A stretch of 64,000 nucleotides of DNA from Bryoerythrophyllum caledonicum (GCA_963971425.1 OZ020517.1:16768904-16832903); one strand, 5' to 3'. Counted from the first letter of the stretch, positions 12,036 through 23,526 are shown. A program made the numbers and translations. Notes: generated from the letters alone by a model not told the origin.

Positions 12036-12442
12036 TAGTTTGAGCTAGTTGCATAAGCTCATGAGGCGGAGATCCTCACCTATCCCCATGTACAACCACA
12101 ACATAAAACCAAGTATAGTACGTAGACAAGGTGTTGACAGGCCTTCCCACAGTTGTTATCATTTTCACATGTGCTATCCACTCAATCATCAAAGCAAGCA
12201 AATCACCAAAAACCTTCCAATAGTGAAATTTTGAACCTAAGACAACTCTGGTAGAGTCATGATATTGGTCACAAGTTCATGGATTGTGTGTGTAATTAGA
12301 ATAGTGTTCCATCCACAGTTGCTTCACGTCAATTAGGTCTATCTATGAGCAATATCTTAGAAACAGTCTCAACCACCGCGGGTGTGGAAGACATCTGTAT
12401 GCAACACTTTACGGTTCCACACGCTAGCTTATTGGTCCACAC
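12036..12442. other. No gene seen
   Basis: Spacer between the 315-bp MITE and the Tc1-like element. Short open frames on both strands lack domains. Confidence 0.4.
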
Positions 12443-12444
12443 TA

Positions 12445-14036
12445 CAGCGACCTCAACAAATGAGTCAATGCCCCTGTCAAGGAGCATTAATGAGGGCCAG
12501 CTCATAAACCTTAAGGCGGCTGAAGCCTTAAAAATAATTCTACTGTTGCCTAATGCACTCTTAACACATACCACATGGCGCTTTGCCTAAATAATATCTA
12601 CGTCGTGAGTTATGATCACAAATGTGCATGTACCCTCATAGACTCATTTTTTGAGGTGGCTTCTGGAGCAACTTCAGATGAGTGTAGAACACATAGAAAC
12701 TTGTGTTTTTTGATGAATTTTTTTGTGATTTCTCTTCTCTTCCTTCTTGTAGAATATATTGTGGAGAATAGGAATTAAGATTGGTATGATGAAGCCAATT
12801 TCAGGAGACAAAGTGAGAGATATTGTTGCTCTTTTGATGAAAGGTCAGAGTACAAGAGTGGTTGCAAAGTCTTTGGGTTTCTCACAAAGTATGGTGAATA
12901 GAGTGAGGAAGAAACATTGTAGTAACTTAGAATTGCCAAAACGAGGTGTTCCAAAGATTCTTACCACTTCAGAGAGACGACGTGCAGTGCGTTGGTCACA
13001 GTTGGAGGGTTAGAAACGGCAGTACAGGCAGCAAAAGTGTTGAGAGAGGGTAGAGAAGTGGGTTTTTGTGATAACACTTTGCGGTCTGCTTTGAGAGATG
13101 CTGGATTGAGTGCTTGTGAGAAGATTCCTAAGCCTTGTTTGTCACAGAAAAATGTACGAGAGAGGCTACAATTTGCAAGAATTCATAAAGAGTGGACAGT
13201 AGAGGATTGGAAGAGAGTTGTATTTAGTGATGAAACGAAGGTAAATCGTTTCAATTCAGATGGGAGGACTTGGTGTTGGGTTAATGACAAAAAAAGCTTG
13301 CATGATCGTGCGGTGAAGCAAACAGTGAAGCATGGTGGACGGTCTTTGATGCTATGGAGTTGTATGACAACAAGAGGTCTAGGTGATTTACAAAAGGTGG
13401 ATGGGCATTTAAATGCAAAGGACTATATTTCAATCTTGCATGGAGATTTGTACTTGAGTTTAGAGAGATTAGGATACTTGAACCTCGATAACGTCATTTT
13501 CCAACATGATAATGCTCCCATACATAAAGCAAAGATTGTTCAGAAATGGTTCTTAGAGCAACCATTCTCTGTTTTAGAGTGGCCAGCTCAATCCCCAGAC
13601 CTAAATCCAATAGAACATGTTTGGGCAATCCTCAAACATCGTTTGAATTCCTATCCAACTCCTCCTGTAGGTCTTTTGCAATTATGGGAGCGTGTGGAAG
13701 AGAGTTATAAGACGATCACTATAGAGCAATGTGAGAGATTGTATGCTAGCATGCCAGATCGAATTGTAGCTGTTTTGGCTGCTCGTGGAAAGTGGACAAG
13801 ATTTTGACCACTCTGTGTATAACGCCTCAATAAATGAGTCTATGTACATAGTTAACTTTGGCACTATGTATTTTTTTTATCTAGTGGCAAATTTCTTTCA
13901 ATCTTCTTGTGGTTGTCAGTTACTTCATGCTCTCAAACTTTCATGTTCAAAATTTATTGCTTTGATTCTTCATACTCTCTACATTGTTACTTTTCTAAAT
14001 CAAATACCCTCATAGACTCATTTCTTGAAGTCGCTG
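12445..14036 (+). mobile_element. Tc1-like (DD34E) transposon 1, nearly complete
   Basis: The left end CAGCGACCTCAACAAATGAG (12445) and the right end, complement CAGCGACTTCAAGAAATGAG (to 14036), are each bordered by TA (12443-12444 and 14037-14038), the Tc1/mariner target duplication. An additional inverted TIR-like copy lies inside each end (about 12632-12665 and 13825-13850). Length 1592 bp, typical for Tc1. It contains one transposase reading frame broken by a single frameshift. Confidence 0.9.
12759..13807 (+). pseudogene. Tc1-like transposase, one frameshift
   Basis: Cut-and-paste transposase that binds the TIRs and inserts at TA. The N-terminal part (12759-13013) holds a helix-turn-helix (DIVALLMKGQSTRVVAKSLG). 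The C-terminal part (from about 12992) holds the DDE core: VFSDETKVN (first Asp), FQHDNAPIHKA (second Asp) and SPDLNPIEHVW (Glu). There are 34 residues between the second Asp and the Glu, hence DD34E. The two halves overlap in different frames near 12990. A one-base change there explains the break, and the rest is open to the stop at 13807. Plant mariner-like elements are normally DD39D, so this one is unusual for a plant genome. Confidence 0.9.
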
Positions 14037-14038
14037 TA

Positions 14039-15049
14039 CCTAGTATGTTCAAGTTAACTGATACACTGTCTGTGCAGGCCAAGTTAGGCTGCATGCATGT
14101 CGGCATGCCCCATGTGATTAATGTCCATGGACTTGACAGCAGCCGTCACTTGGAACTGTGAGTTAACTATGGTGGTTGAGTTACTATGTCTGTACCCCAT
14201 TAGTATCTCCTACAAGATATGTTGTAGATCCATATCAAGTATTTTGATGAGACATAATTGAGTTTATTGTGGCCTAATCGTACTAACTTGAAGTTGGTTG
14301 CTTCCATTAACCATCCCTGAATCTATCCATCTCCTTATTATCCTTTTCTTTATCCCTCCTCACTCCTCATACATTTGGTAGAGGTGAGAGGGTAGAGGTG
14401 ACACAGGTGAGAGGGTAGAAATAATTATCTATTTATTTCAATAGAAATAGGGTCCATAGTGTAAAATCTTGTGCAACTAGCACATACTTTTAGTATTTTC
14501 ATACATTAGTAGGTATATCTCATGTTATTTGTCAACCATTTCAGTCTCTCTTTCAATGCGTGTATATAATGTTGTCATCATATTAAAATAAAAATTCAAA
14601 ATTTAAAAAAATTAAAATTAAAGAAAGAGAAAGAAGATGAAGAAATAAGAAGTTCGTCGAGGAGAAGAAGGAAACGGAGGAAAGTTTGAGTGAGAAGAAA
14701 ATGTTGGTTGAACAGAGATGTTGAGAAGAGAAGAGGTAGGACAGGATTGTCGACACTGAAACTTGTGTTGCTACCAAAAGAGTTTGAGCTGGGACAACAT
14801 GAGAAGAAAAAGTTATCTCATTCACGGAAGGAAAGTTTAAGGGCAACCCGCACCTTGTCCACAACTCATCGACTCAGTGATTTTTTGGTGGTTGTATCGA
14901 AATCAATCTGCATGAGTGCAAGCGGCTTGTTAATTTCTACAAGAAAGCTCGGCATGCAGATCCCTCAAGTAGACCACATTTCTCAGAAACCTACTATACT
15001 ATGCAGAAGCTTAAGAAGACATTTCCGATCATGTAGAGAATACACGCAC
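14039..15049. other. Intergenic, purine-rich patch
   Basis: No supported gene. 14590-14700 is A/G-rich and low in complexity. The frame at 14690-15052 shows no known domain. Confidence 0.4.
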
Positions 15050-15052
15050 TAA

Positions 15053-15660
15053 GGGGCGGTTTACACTACTGACCAAGAACTCGTCCCATGACCCTCTAAA
15101 ATCTGTGATTGGCTCCATCAACTCGTCCCGGGATGACTTGGGTTTACACTATGAGGAAAAAAGAAAAGTGACCAAAGGAGTTGAGGTCCTCAAAAGGCCT
15201 AGAAATAGGCCTAATGGATAATGTTGGAGGGTCCCCCGGATTTTGCGGTGAGAGAGGCTAAATGGGTTCTCTTGTTGCTGAAACAAGGAGACCCTGGGCC
15301 TGAAATGTTGTTTTATTATTTTTAAATTGATTTTTTTTTTTGGATTTTTGGGAGAGGGCCTAACGTTACTGTAGATATAATGGCGGCCACCCTTTTTGTC
15401 TTTTTGGCTTGTTTTATTTTCTTTGTTATTTTAGGCAATATTGCCCTTTCTAGGCATTCATCAAAAAAATCAGCACGCCCACTTTTAGTACATGGTCATT
15501 CCTCCCGGTCCAAGTTCGGTTTACACTTAGTGAGAGGCCCAAGGGCTTACAAATGACATTTTTATGAAGTGTGACCATGGAAGTGTGACCATGAAGTGTG
15601 ACCATGAAATTAATCCATTTTCCTTGGTCACGGCTCTTGGTCTATAGTGTAAACCGCCCC
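15053..15660. mobile_element. PIF/Harbinger-like MITE, copy 1
   Basis: TIRs GGGGCGGTTTACACTA and complement, flanked by TAA on both sides (15050-15052 and 15661-15663), the 3-bp TWA duplication of PIF/Harbinger elements. 608 bp, no coding capacity. A close copy lies at 59083-59669 and shares almost the whole interior, including a near-identical stretch around ggagggtcccccggattttg. Confidence 0.8.
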
Positions 15661-15663
15661 TAA

Positions 15664-16424
15664 GTTAGACTAGGAGACTAAGATGCAAGTTTCAAAGCTG
15701 CCTTTGAAAGGATATCACAAGGTTAATAAGCTAGTATTACCCAAGTATCATGCTACTGATGACCTAGTATCACCCCAATGTTACTAGAATTGTATCATTA
15801 TCACTTCCAGTATCACTACACAAGGTAGAACATAGATCCATGGAATTCATGCAATGTATCATGGAAAAATATGTCAATATCTTGAGTTGTTGACCTTGTC
15901 TATGCTGGGAAGATTAAAAAAACCATATTGCACTCTTCAGATGCGTGTATCTTAATATCTATGCGGTCAAAGTTTACAAAATGTTATGAGACTGTGTCTT
16001 CTTGTAGTAATAAACCTTGAAGATCCTACGGTAAAAAATAGTAAAATAGTTTTAAATACTATTGCAACCTCTCATCTTAAAGGGGTAGTTTTGGGGTGGT
16101 TTTGAGGAAACATAGTCGTGGTCCCATTGGGGATTAACTTTTTTTCTATAGATTTGATGCAAAAAGAATTACAGAGAGAAGAGAGAAGAACGCCGGTCTC
16201 CGAAGGAGCTGGCGTGAATAAAGTGTTTGTTCGTTCCACTACTAAGACCATGCCCACTGGACAAGGAATTAGTAAACTGGAACTACTTCCCCCTCTCGAG
16301 GGTAGACACTATGTAACAAGTGACCAAATACCAACCAAGCACACAAGCAACCAACTTAACAACTAACTAAGCAAGTCGCCAAAACCACAAAACCAACAAG
16401 TCAGGATAAGTCTGGGCGGAGAAG
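15664..16424. other. No gene seen
   Basis: Spacer. Its lower part adjoins the 3' end of the minus-strand LINE fragment and may be LINE 3' UTR. Confidence 0.35.
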
Positions 16425-16427
16425 CAT

Positions 16428-17420
16428 TTAAGGGGGATCTTGCATATCGGGGAGGGCTTGGTTGTTTTCAATTTTACCTTTATGTTGCAAAATGGACATG
16501 GCATATTGAATAGCGATGGTGTTAATGTTTTTAAAGGTGGTTTTGGTTGTTTCAATGGGTATTTTGAAGGTATCTTCAAGAGTTTTCATAGATGGGATAA
16601 AGGTGGTGGCACGAGCGCCGGATGTGATAACAATAAGGGGGTCTACCTTCCATCCAATGGCAATGATGTCGTCAGTGAGGAGTTGGTATTTGTCAATTTT
16701 GTTTTTGATTGTTTCCGGAGAAAATCTATCGTTGCAATATGTGAATTCAATGAATTGAATGGTGTAGTTTAGGTTAATGTGGTCGGGTGGCGGATCATTG
16801 TATGGTAAACCTCTAACACATAGGATGTCCGGTTTGAGCCTAGCATTACAATGACATCTTTGGGTCACACATGAGCATGGGAGTAGCCAAGGGGGGACCG
16901 TATTTTCTTGTGGATTGTTATTAAAATTGCCGGCGTTCATTAGTATAAAACATCTCGATTTATTGTAGGAGGTGATTAGTTTTCGGACTTCCCATACCGC
17001 TTTATTATGCCTTTTAACAATTAGAGAGTGTATGTGTTGGTTTTGGCATTTGAGTAGAACATGAAGCCATGTGTCGGGGTCCGTTGAGGGGCATATGGGG
17101 CATGTTATGGATGGGAATCTTTCTATTCCAAAGAAGAGTTGTTTACGGGCGTTACCCATATACTGACCAGTACGGAATTTAATGAGGCATGTTATTTGTG
17201 AGTCTGAGATGATGGGGTTTTTCCAAAAGTTTGTAGAGAGTTCATTGTCTATGTCGTTATTGTTAGCCCATTTTTCTATGTTAGGAATATTTTCTGAGAT
17301 TGTGTCAAGGTTGTTGTAGAGGTCTTGTTTTTTGAGATATTTGCCCAAGAATCTAATTGGGCCTTTGTCGGGGGTATCTCCTTTGGAAGGCCAATCTTCT
17401 TTTTGAAAGTAGTATGGGGT
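16428..17420 (-). pseudogene. LINE-type retrotransposon ORF, C-terminal zinc-knuckle and nuclease-like part
   Basis: Long minus-strand frame (306 codons from the first Met at 17348, open further upstream to about 17420). The N-terminal part has FRTGQYMGNARKQLFF followed by a Cys/His knuckle (CPICPSTDPDTWLHVLLKC), as found after the reverse transcriptase of non-LTR elements. The C-terminal part has LKPDILCVRG, then IQFIEFTYCND and IKNKIDKYQLL. A PD followed by an E-x-T/Y core resembles a PD-(D/E)XK restriction-like endonuclease. The reverse transcriptase itself is missing, so this is a 5'-truncated LINE copy, as usual for such insertions. The open frame is intact. Confidence 0.6.
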
Positions 17421-17450
17421 ATGTAATTCTTTTTAAAAGAATTACATACC
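17418..17450. repeat. Perfect 16-bp palindrome
   Basis: ggtatgtaattctttt, one central t, then aaaagaattacatacc. It sits exactly at the 5' limit of the truncated LINE copy and may mark the insertion junction. Confidence 0.9.
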
Positions 17451-17723
17451 TACGAAGCTATTACTATGTTGCATCTTTATTGAGAAATTCAAAAATTTAT
17501 AATCCAAATTGAGACTATCAGAACTTGCCCAAAATGAAAAGTGTCATGTAGAGGAAAATGGTCCTTTAAGGATTGAAAACAAATACAAAAAAGGCATGAG
17601 AATTTTTAACCTAAAAGTGAAACCGGGTCACCCTACATGTCACCCCCTACTTTATGATCTTTAGTTGGTAACCAAGACCGCATGGATAGAGTAACTTCGC
17701 TTGGAAAAGGTGCAGCGAAACTA

Positions 17724-17822
17724 CACTAATATTGATATTTAGTGTTGTATGACCAATAGTCTAATTACCCCTACTACCATAATTTCACAAATTGTCAATT
17801 TGTTGGCAATTAATGTGTAGGC
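17724..17822. mobile_element. Fragment of a TA/CACTAA-type element end
   Basis: TA followed by CACTAATATTGATATTTAGT, then caatagtctaattacccctac, matches the left end of the elements at 9960 and 11721. No matching right end was found. Confidence 0.5.
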
Positions 17823-17969
17823 TGTTGCGCCATCGCTGAGATGAGAAGACGAATCTGCAATGGCACATTCCTTGTTTCACTTCATGGAAAAGAAATTGAG
17901 GACGGATTTGAGGTGGGTTGTCTCAAGGATTGGATTTAGGTTGTGCACATTGTGATCAACCGTCAATAA

Positions 17970-18521
17970 GGGCCGCTTCACACTTGGTGGCCAAGTCGAG
18001 AGGCCGTCGATTTCCACCAATGAGATTGCTAGAATGGCCAAAGTCCGGACTTTGGGCCTTCACACTTGTGCCCAAACTCCAAAGGCCGTCGTCCTACATG
18101 GCAACATTTTTGGGTTGTTTTGGCGCCAAAGCGACGGCCTCTCGAGCAAAACTTGGGTGGCCCATTTTGCTCGACCGAAACTACAATCGAGAGTCCGTCA
18201 AACTTATTTATTAAAATAATCAAAAAGTGACAAGATCTAGACCGTTAGATGAAAGAGACCAAATTTTTGGGCTGATTTTTTTTGGCTGATTTTTTTGGCT
18301 GATTTTTATTGGCTGATTTTTTTGGGCTGATTTTTTTTGGCGTAATGATATGGGGTTTGGACTTTGGACTTGGCCTTAGGGGCTTCACACCACGACCGGC
18401 CAAACCTTCAATCTGTATTATTTAATGTTATTTTTTGGCAAAAAAGTTTGGCCTCTCGCCATAGTTTGGCCACTCATTTTGACGGTTGGCCTCTCGACTT
18501 GGGCATAGTGTGAAGCGGCCC
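17970..18521. mobile_element. PIF/Harbinger-like MITE of a second family
   Basis: TIRs GGGCCGCTTCACACT and complement extend about 38 bp with mismatches, flanked by TAA on both sides (17967-17969 and 18522-18524). 552 bp, no gene. The interior holds about five copies of a roughly 16-bp unit, ggctgattttttttgg (18270-18345). Confidence 0.75.
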
Positions 18522-18710
18522 TAAGCCCATTGCCATTCCCACCGTCATTGAAGGAGAGAATTGAAGACAATGCAAACATGTAGACAAGAGTTGTGAATAA
18601 ACAAAGACCATTCGACTCATGGCTCATTCTACAACAGTAACATACACAAGACACTATGAGAATTGAGAGTTGTGATAAACCAAGACATTTGATTTAATTT
18701 TGTGCACATA

Positions 18711-20360
18711 CAGTGGCGACCAAAAGACTTCGGACAGTCAACCACCCCTCTAACAGGTTGTTGACTGTAGCTTAGTTGGTGGGTAAGTAAGAGATTTTTT
18801 GGGCCAGTTTTAATTAGTACACTACATGGCACCTAATCAACATTGGCTCCCTCAAAATTCGCCACTTGTAAAGATTATACATGCAAAAATCATGAAGGGG
18901 TGTGTACAACTTAATATGCACATAAGTTGTACACACCACTATTTTTTCATTACAAGTGCACTTGTGAGGCTTTTTGTTTTGGATTTTTTTTTGTAAGATT
19001 TAGAGAAGCCTTAGGTGATTTGCTATGGCTCCTAGAAGGTTTGAGAATCAACGTAGAGCAGTTCTTGAGATGTTTGAGCGAGGCAACTCATATGGTGAGA
19101 TTTCAGCAATTTTGGGCATTCCTCGAAGCACTTCTTTTGACACAGTGCGAAGGTTTTGTGAGAAAAAGAGCCTAACAGACAAAACTTCACTTGATAGACC
19201 TAGAACTCTTGATGAACGAGGTGAACGTGACATTGTGAGGAGATTAAATGATCCAAATACTAGTACAACAGCAACTATAGGAAGAGTGTTGCGATATGAG
19301 GGCTTGTGATTGGGTGATAATACAATTAAAAAGAGTCTTTGGAGGCAAGGGTTGAGAGCATGTGTGAAGACCAAGAAGCCACTTTTGACAAAGAAACATC
19401 GAGCACCTCGTTTGCAATGGCCAAAGAAGTGCAAGCATGCAGATTGGGAGTTTTGGATTCATGTCATTCTTTCTGATGAGTCTAAATTCAATCTTTTTGG
19501 CTCAGATGGACGTTAGTATTGTTGGAGAAAGAGTGGAGAACGCCTTTTAGATCAGTATGTGCAATCTACAATCAAACATGGAGGAGGAAACATAATGGTT
19601 TGGGGTTGTATGAGTTGGGAAGGAGTTGGCAAGCTTCATCTGATTGAAGAGAAGATGGATAAATATGTATATCGCGATATTTTAGAGACGGAACTTATGG
19701 GAACTATACAGATGCAAGGTTTAGAAGAGGATGAGGTTATTTTCCAATACGACAATGATTCAAAGCATACTGCACATTATATTGTAGATTGGTTGCGTGC
19801 TAAAAAATTCCAACTTATTGGACTTCCTCCACAATCACCCGACCTCAATCCAATAGAACATCTTTGGAATGAAGTAGATTGTCGTCTGAGAAGTTCTAAG
19901 AGGAAACCCACTAGTAAAAGTGAATTATGGGAGAAGATCCAAGAAATTTGGTATAATATAGAGCGTGATGTTGTTAGGAAGTTGATACGCTCTATGCCTC
20001 AAAGAGCTCTTGATGTCTACCAAGCAAAAGGTGGCTACACACGGTGGTAGTGTTTGTGAGTGCTTATGAGTTGAATCAGTGAGTTGAAAAGGTGTTTAGT
20101 AATCTTTAGTCTTGTTTTCTATAGTCGATAATATGCAATAAAAATCAGTTTGACCATAAAGAATCATACAGGCTTGTCGCACATTTGAATTATTGTGTGT
20201 TTTTCTAATTCATATTTTCATTGAAAACTTTGTACTTTATGCTTGTTGCAGCTACATGTGCTTGTGGTTGTGTTCTTGCTATTTTATGAGAGTTCATGTA
20301 GATTTGGTAGCTGATTTTGTAAAAAAGCTCCTCTTGTACAACTATTTTTGGTTGCCACTG
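18711..20360 (+). mobile_element. Tc1-like (DD34E) transposon 2
   Basis: Left end CAGTGGCGACCAAAAG and right end complement CAGTGGCAACCAAAAA, with TA on both sides (18709-18710 and 20361-20362). The CAGTGG start is typical of Tc1-type termini. Length 1650 bp. Only the outer 16 bp are clearly inverted. It carries one transposase frame with two in-frame stops, and its protein is clearly different from element 1. Confidence 0.9.
19025..20050 (+). pseudogene. Tc1-like transposase with two premature stops
   Basis: A single frame from MAPRRFENQRRAVLEMFERG to the stop at 20050 (about 340 codons, normal for Tc1). The N-terminal HTH includes SYGEISAILGIPRST. The core has ILSDESKFNLFGSDGR (first Asp), FQYDNDSKHTAH (second Asp) and SPDLNPIEHLW (Glu) with 34 residues between the last two. 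TGA at 19307-19309 and TAG at 19514-19516 interrupt it. The TAG follows SDGR, where a Trp or Gln is usual. Otherwise it is open, so few mutations separate it from an intact copy. Confidence 0.9.
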
Positions 20361-20488
20361 TACCTTGGTGGCAGTTGCGCAACGAATAGCTGCTAATGGT
20401 TGGGTGGGGCGTGACGTGATTGTAGGTGCGACATGGAGGCTGTGGCATTGAGCTCGCCGATCATGTCCAATGCAAGCACCACCCTGGA

Positions 20489-20838
20489 GTGTAAGAGCAT
20501 ATCCACTCAGAGGCCTGGAAACCGGGGTAATATGGCTGCAAAAGAACTTGGAATGCGAGCCCGGAGTGACGCAGTCGGAGGAATCATGCACTATAGAACT
20601 GGAAATTTTTTTGAACCCTGCAAAAGCCCCATGTGGAAGATCTTCATTGAAGGTCGCGCCCGGTGAAGTTTTTGAGGAGGCCGCCAAAACGGGCCATTAT
20701 CCCGTTGCTCTTTAAAAAGCGCCAAAAAATATGGAGGTCTATAGTACCCCGGGCCCGCGGTGGAGAGGCCATGCCACCCGGACCCCCCAAACCGGGCAGA
20801 TCTGCCGGGATGGGGCCCGCGGTGGAGCTGCTCTAATG
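20489..20838. mobile_element. Probable GC-rich MITE
   Basis: Imperfect inverted ends (agagcatatccactcag... and complement agagcagctccaccgcg...) enclose GC-rich sequence with repeated ggcccgcggtgga. This resembles the widespread plant MITEs beginning GAGCATCTCCA. The target duplication is unclear. Long frames across it on either strand are not genes. Confidence 0.45.
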
Positions 20839-20839
20839 C

Positions 20840-21589
20840 CCTCAAATTGATGTAATGGATGGTCTTCTTGCGCCTATGCAACCCAACACCATTGTTGATG
20901 TTCTTCATCATCATCATTGACTCATCTGGTGCGTGGCGTCATTTCCACCACCATCAGTGCCTGGATCTGGTGCGCATTTGTATCTAGATTCATTGTTTTT
21001 CTGGGATTGTTGCAATTTTTCTAGGTTTTGATTCTGTTGGTGATTCAGGGCAGGTGACATTGTGTAGACAGACTGGTGGACACCAATTGTACGATGAATC
21101 CTGGACATCGCCGTTGCAGCAGCACACGAGACTGACTTTGGTCAAATTCTGACTCTAACTTACCAGGTAGAATTTTTGAGCCTCGAGATTGTTTTGTGGC
21201 ATTTTTCTTGGTCAACGCATCTTGAGTTCTTCGCAAAGTGATGTTGAACATGCCCAGCTGAAGTTTGAAGAGCAACTCCTGAACGTGGATTAGGTGCAAT
21301 TTTGTGGAGATGGTGGTTGTTTTCTGAACACTCGTTGAGAGATGGTCATATGTATTGACTGGGCATGTAGTTTGTGAATTTCATGTGCTCCAACAAATTC
21401 TGGGTCAGGTCATTGAATTAATTCTTGTCACAACACTAAATTTTTTCAACATGTATAATTTAACAACCGTAAAAATTATTGTTGTTGACAATAGGTGTTC
21501 AAGTTGACATTTAATGTTTGTTACATTAGTAAATAGTAATTGGTGTTGCAGACATTGAATATCAATTTTTGTGTACCGATCAACTCTTT
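20840..21589. other. No gene seen
   Basis: Spacer. 21420-21580 has weak remnants of the TA/CACTAA-type repeats (acactaaat, tgacatttaatg). Confidence 0.35.
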
Positions 21590-21800
21590 GAGAACTTGGG
21601 GTACATGAGTAAAACTTTAGATTGCATTGGGTAGGGCCCAAGAGCATTGATTGTCATGCATTTCATTGGAGCGGAAAAGAGGAGCATCAAAGTCCTCATG
21701 CTCTCTTTCTTTCCGTATTTAAATTTCACCCGTGCCTATTTTTTATTATTTTCCTCTTTAGGAAGGATGTTCTAGAAAACTCTAGTACCTCCGCTGTGAC
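21590..21800. repeat. Dispersed repeat Q, copy 1
   Basis: Matches 25470-25690 in the same orientation, including gtagggcccaag, gcattgattg, catttcattgg and aggaaaactct-type blocks. It is an unclassified repeat, and short frames within it are not genes. Confidence 0.7.
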
Positions 21801-21824
21801 CTTCGTTGGATTGCCGTATTCTGT

Positions 21825-22224
21825 TGCAATGAGTAAGGAAGGAAAAAACAAATCATACTTCTAGTTTAAACTGTAAGATCTCATTTAACACTTCATAAAT
21901 AACATACTCACAAAATTCAACAACCTTGGCTACATGGATTGAGAGATTATAGTGTTTGAAGTAGAAAAAATGGTTCATTTTCATCCCTGCGTTGAGTGGA
22001 TCAGCAGAATTTGACTTCACTTGGTGTCAAAATTTTGCACTACACAAGGTCTAAATTTTATATCATCATGTTGATCATGATATTATCTCCTTGTACACCA
22101 ATTTTTAGCAGTAGAAAAGGGGTATAGCATATTCAAAACAATTGTGCAAGGAGTGGAGGTTCAAAAAGTGCCAATTCACATTTTAATTATTTGGGGACAA
22201 AATATGTTTTAGAATGATAATCCA
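21825..22224 (+). repeat. Dispersed repeat R, copy 1
   Basis: About 400 bp, matching 30235-30634 in reverse complement along the whole length (from tgcaatgagtaaggaagg to atgttttagaatgataatcc). No coding capacity. Weaker relatives occur near 8730-9000 and 62470-62580. Confidence 0.8.
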
Positions 22225-22229
22225 AGGGT

Positions 22230-23430
22230 CAGGAGGCCTGGAGTTCCCTAGGTCTAGAACACGGGGCAAGAACCAGGGCGTTGCAAGGCGAGCGGATATG
22301 GAAAGCATGCGGGTATCAGGGCGGGTATCAGAGTGAGCTGGAACGGGGAGAGAGCCTGCCATTAAGGCTCCATGGTCGGGTAGGGAGGGTCACTAGGCAA
22401 GGAAGCAACCCCCCCTTTCCATGCGGCCCTTAGTGCCAAGGGCAGGCATCCCTCCAATCTGCCCAACCAAGTGCAACCTCAGTCGAAGTCCTCCTCCAGC
22501 AAAGTCTTCTCTCTACGAAGACCTCCTCATGTGGGTTCATACTTGGTCGGGTTAGGGTTTGGCATCTTCTATGGTTTATCGCCATCTTGCAACGACATCC
22601 CTCCGTCTTGCCGCCGCACTCTCACATCTCTCCAGCCCGTGCAACGACGTCAAATCTCTCCGTCCCGCAAAACGATGTCAAGCTTGCCATCTTCGTTGTG
22701 CATCCTACGCTATGATCCACTAATTCACCGGCGCATGTTCACGGGGGAGGACCTGCTTGGTTCACGGGTGCTTAGTACAACTCCCCCAAAATGTAGGACT
22801 TTGATATTACTGCATCCATCCTGTGTCGGCCTAGTTGCCTAGAAGAAGAAGCTGGCCCTTGCGACGATGCAGTAATATTCTATAGTTTATAAGAACCGCC
22901 TCCGCTGCATGAAGAAGGGAGGCGCCCATCACGTGCCGCTTGCTTGCTCACACACTATCACCGTGGAGTCAACAAGACGGGGGCTAGTGTTTTGCTTTCA
23001 CGCACACATCATTATGCCCCCTTTACACCCAAAGGTTTGTGCCAGTGCAATGCAACTCCGTACCTCGACTAGTACAAAATACCTTAAATGCGTTCATACT
23101 TGGAAACCGACAAGAAGGTTTTCAATAATGAGTAGGTAGGAAATGATGGTGGCAAGGAGTAAGAGGTTTGCATAGAGAGACCCGAGATAGTACTAATGAA
23201 TAAAAATAAAAAGTAGTGGGTTGTTATGAAGCCCTTTGTTCACACAAGGTTGTCGTCATTAGACCGGCGTACATGATGGCCGTGACGGTTGGGTTGGACG
23301 TCCAATTAATCAAGGCGGCCCCCACCCTCATCCAACGATCCACCCAATTTTTTCAACCATGTTGACTTTTCAAGCTTGTTGTTGGATCCACCAACTTGGT
23401 AGAATTCTCTTTCTATCTTAAGGAGAGAGA
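22230..23430. other. No supported gene
   Basis: GC-richer than its surroundings. A plus-strand frame at 22471-22842 is rich in Ser, Pro and Arg without domains. Confidence 0.35.
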
Positions 23431-23433
23431 CGG

Positions 23434-23436
<3 letters not shown>

Positions 23437-23526
<90 letters not shown>
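23437..23526. repeat. (GA)n microsatellite
   Basis: About 90 bp of nearly perfect GA dinucleotides. It accounts for the Arg-Glu and Ser-Leu repeat peptides in frames on both strands. Confidence 0.97.

Noticed and set aside
20205..20687. 160-codon minus-strand frame
   Set aside because: It spans the end of Tc1-like element 2 and the start of a MITE, so it cannot be an ancestral gene.
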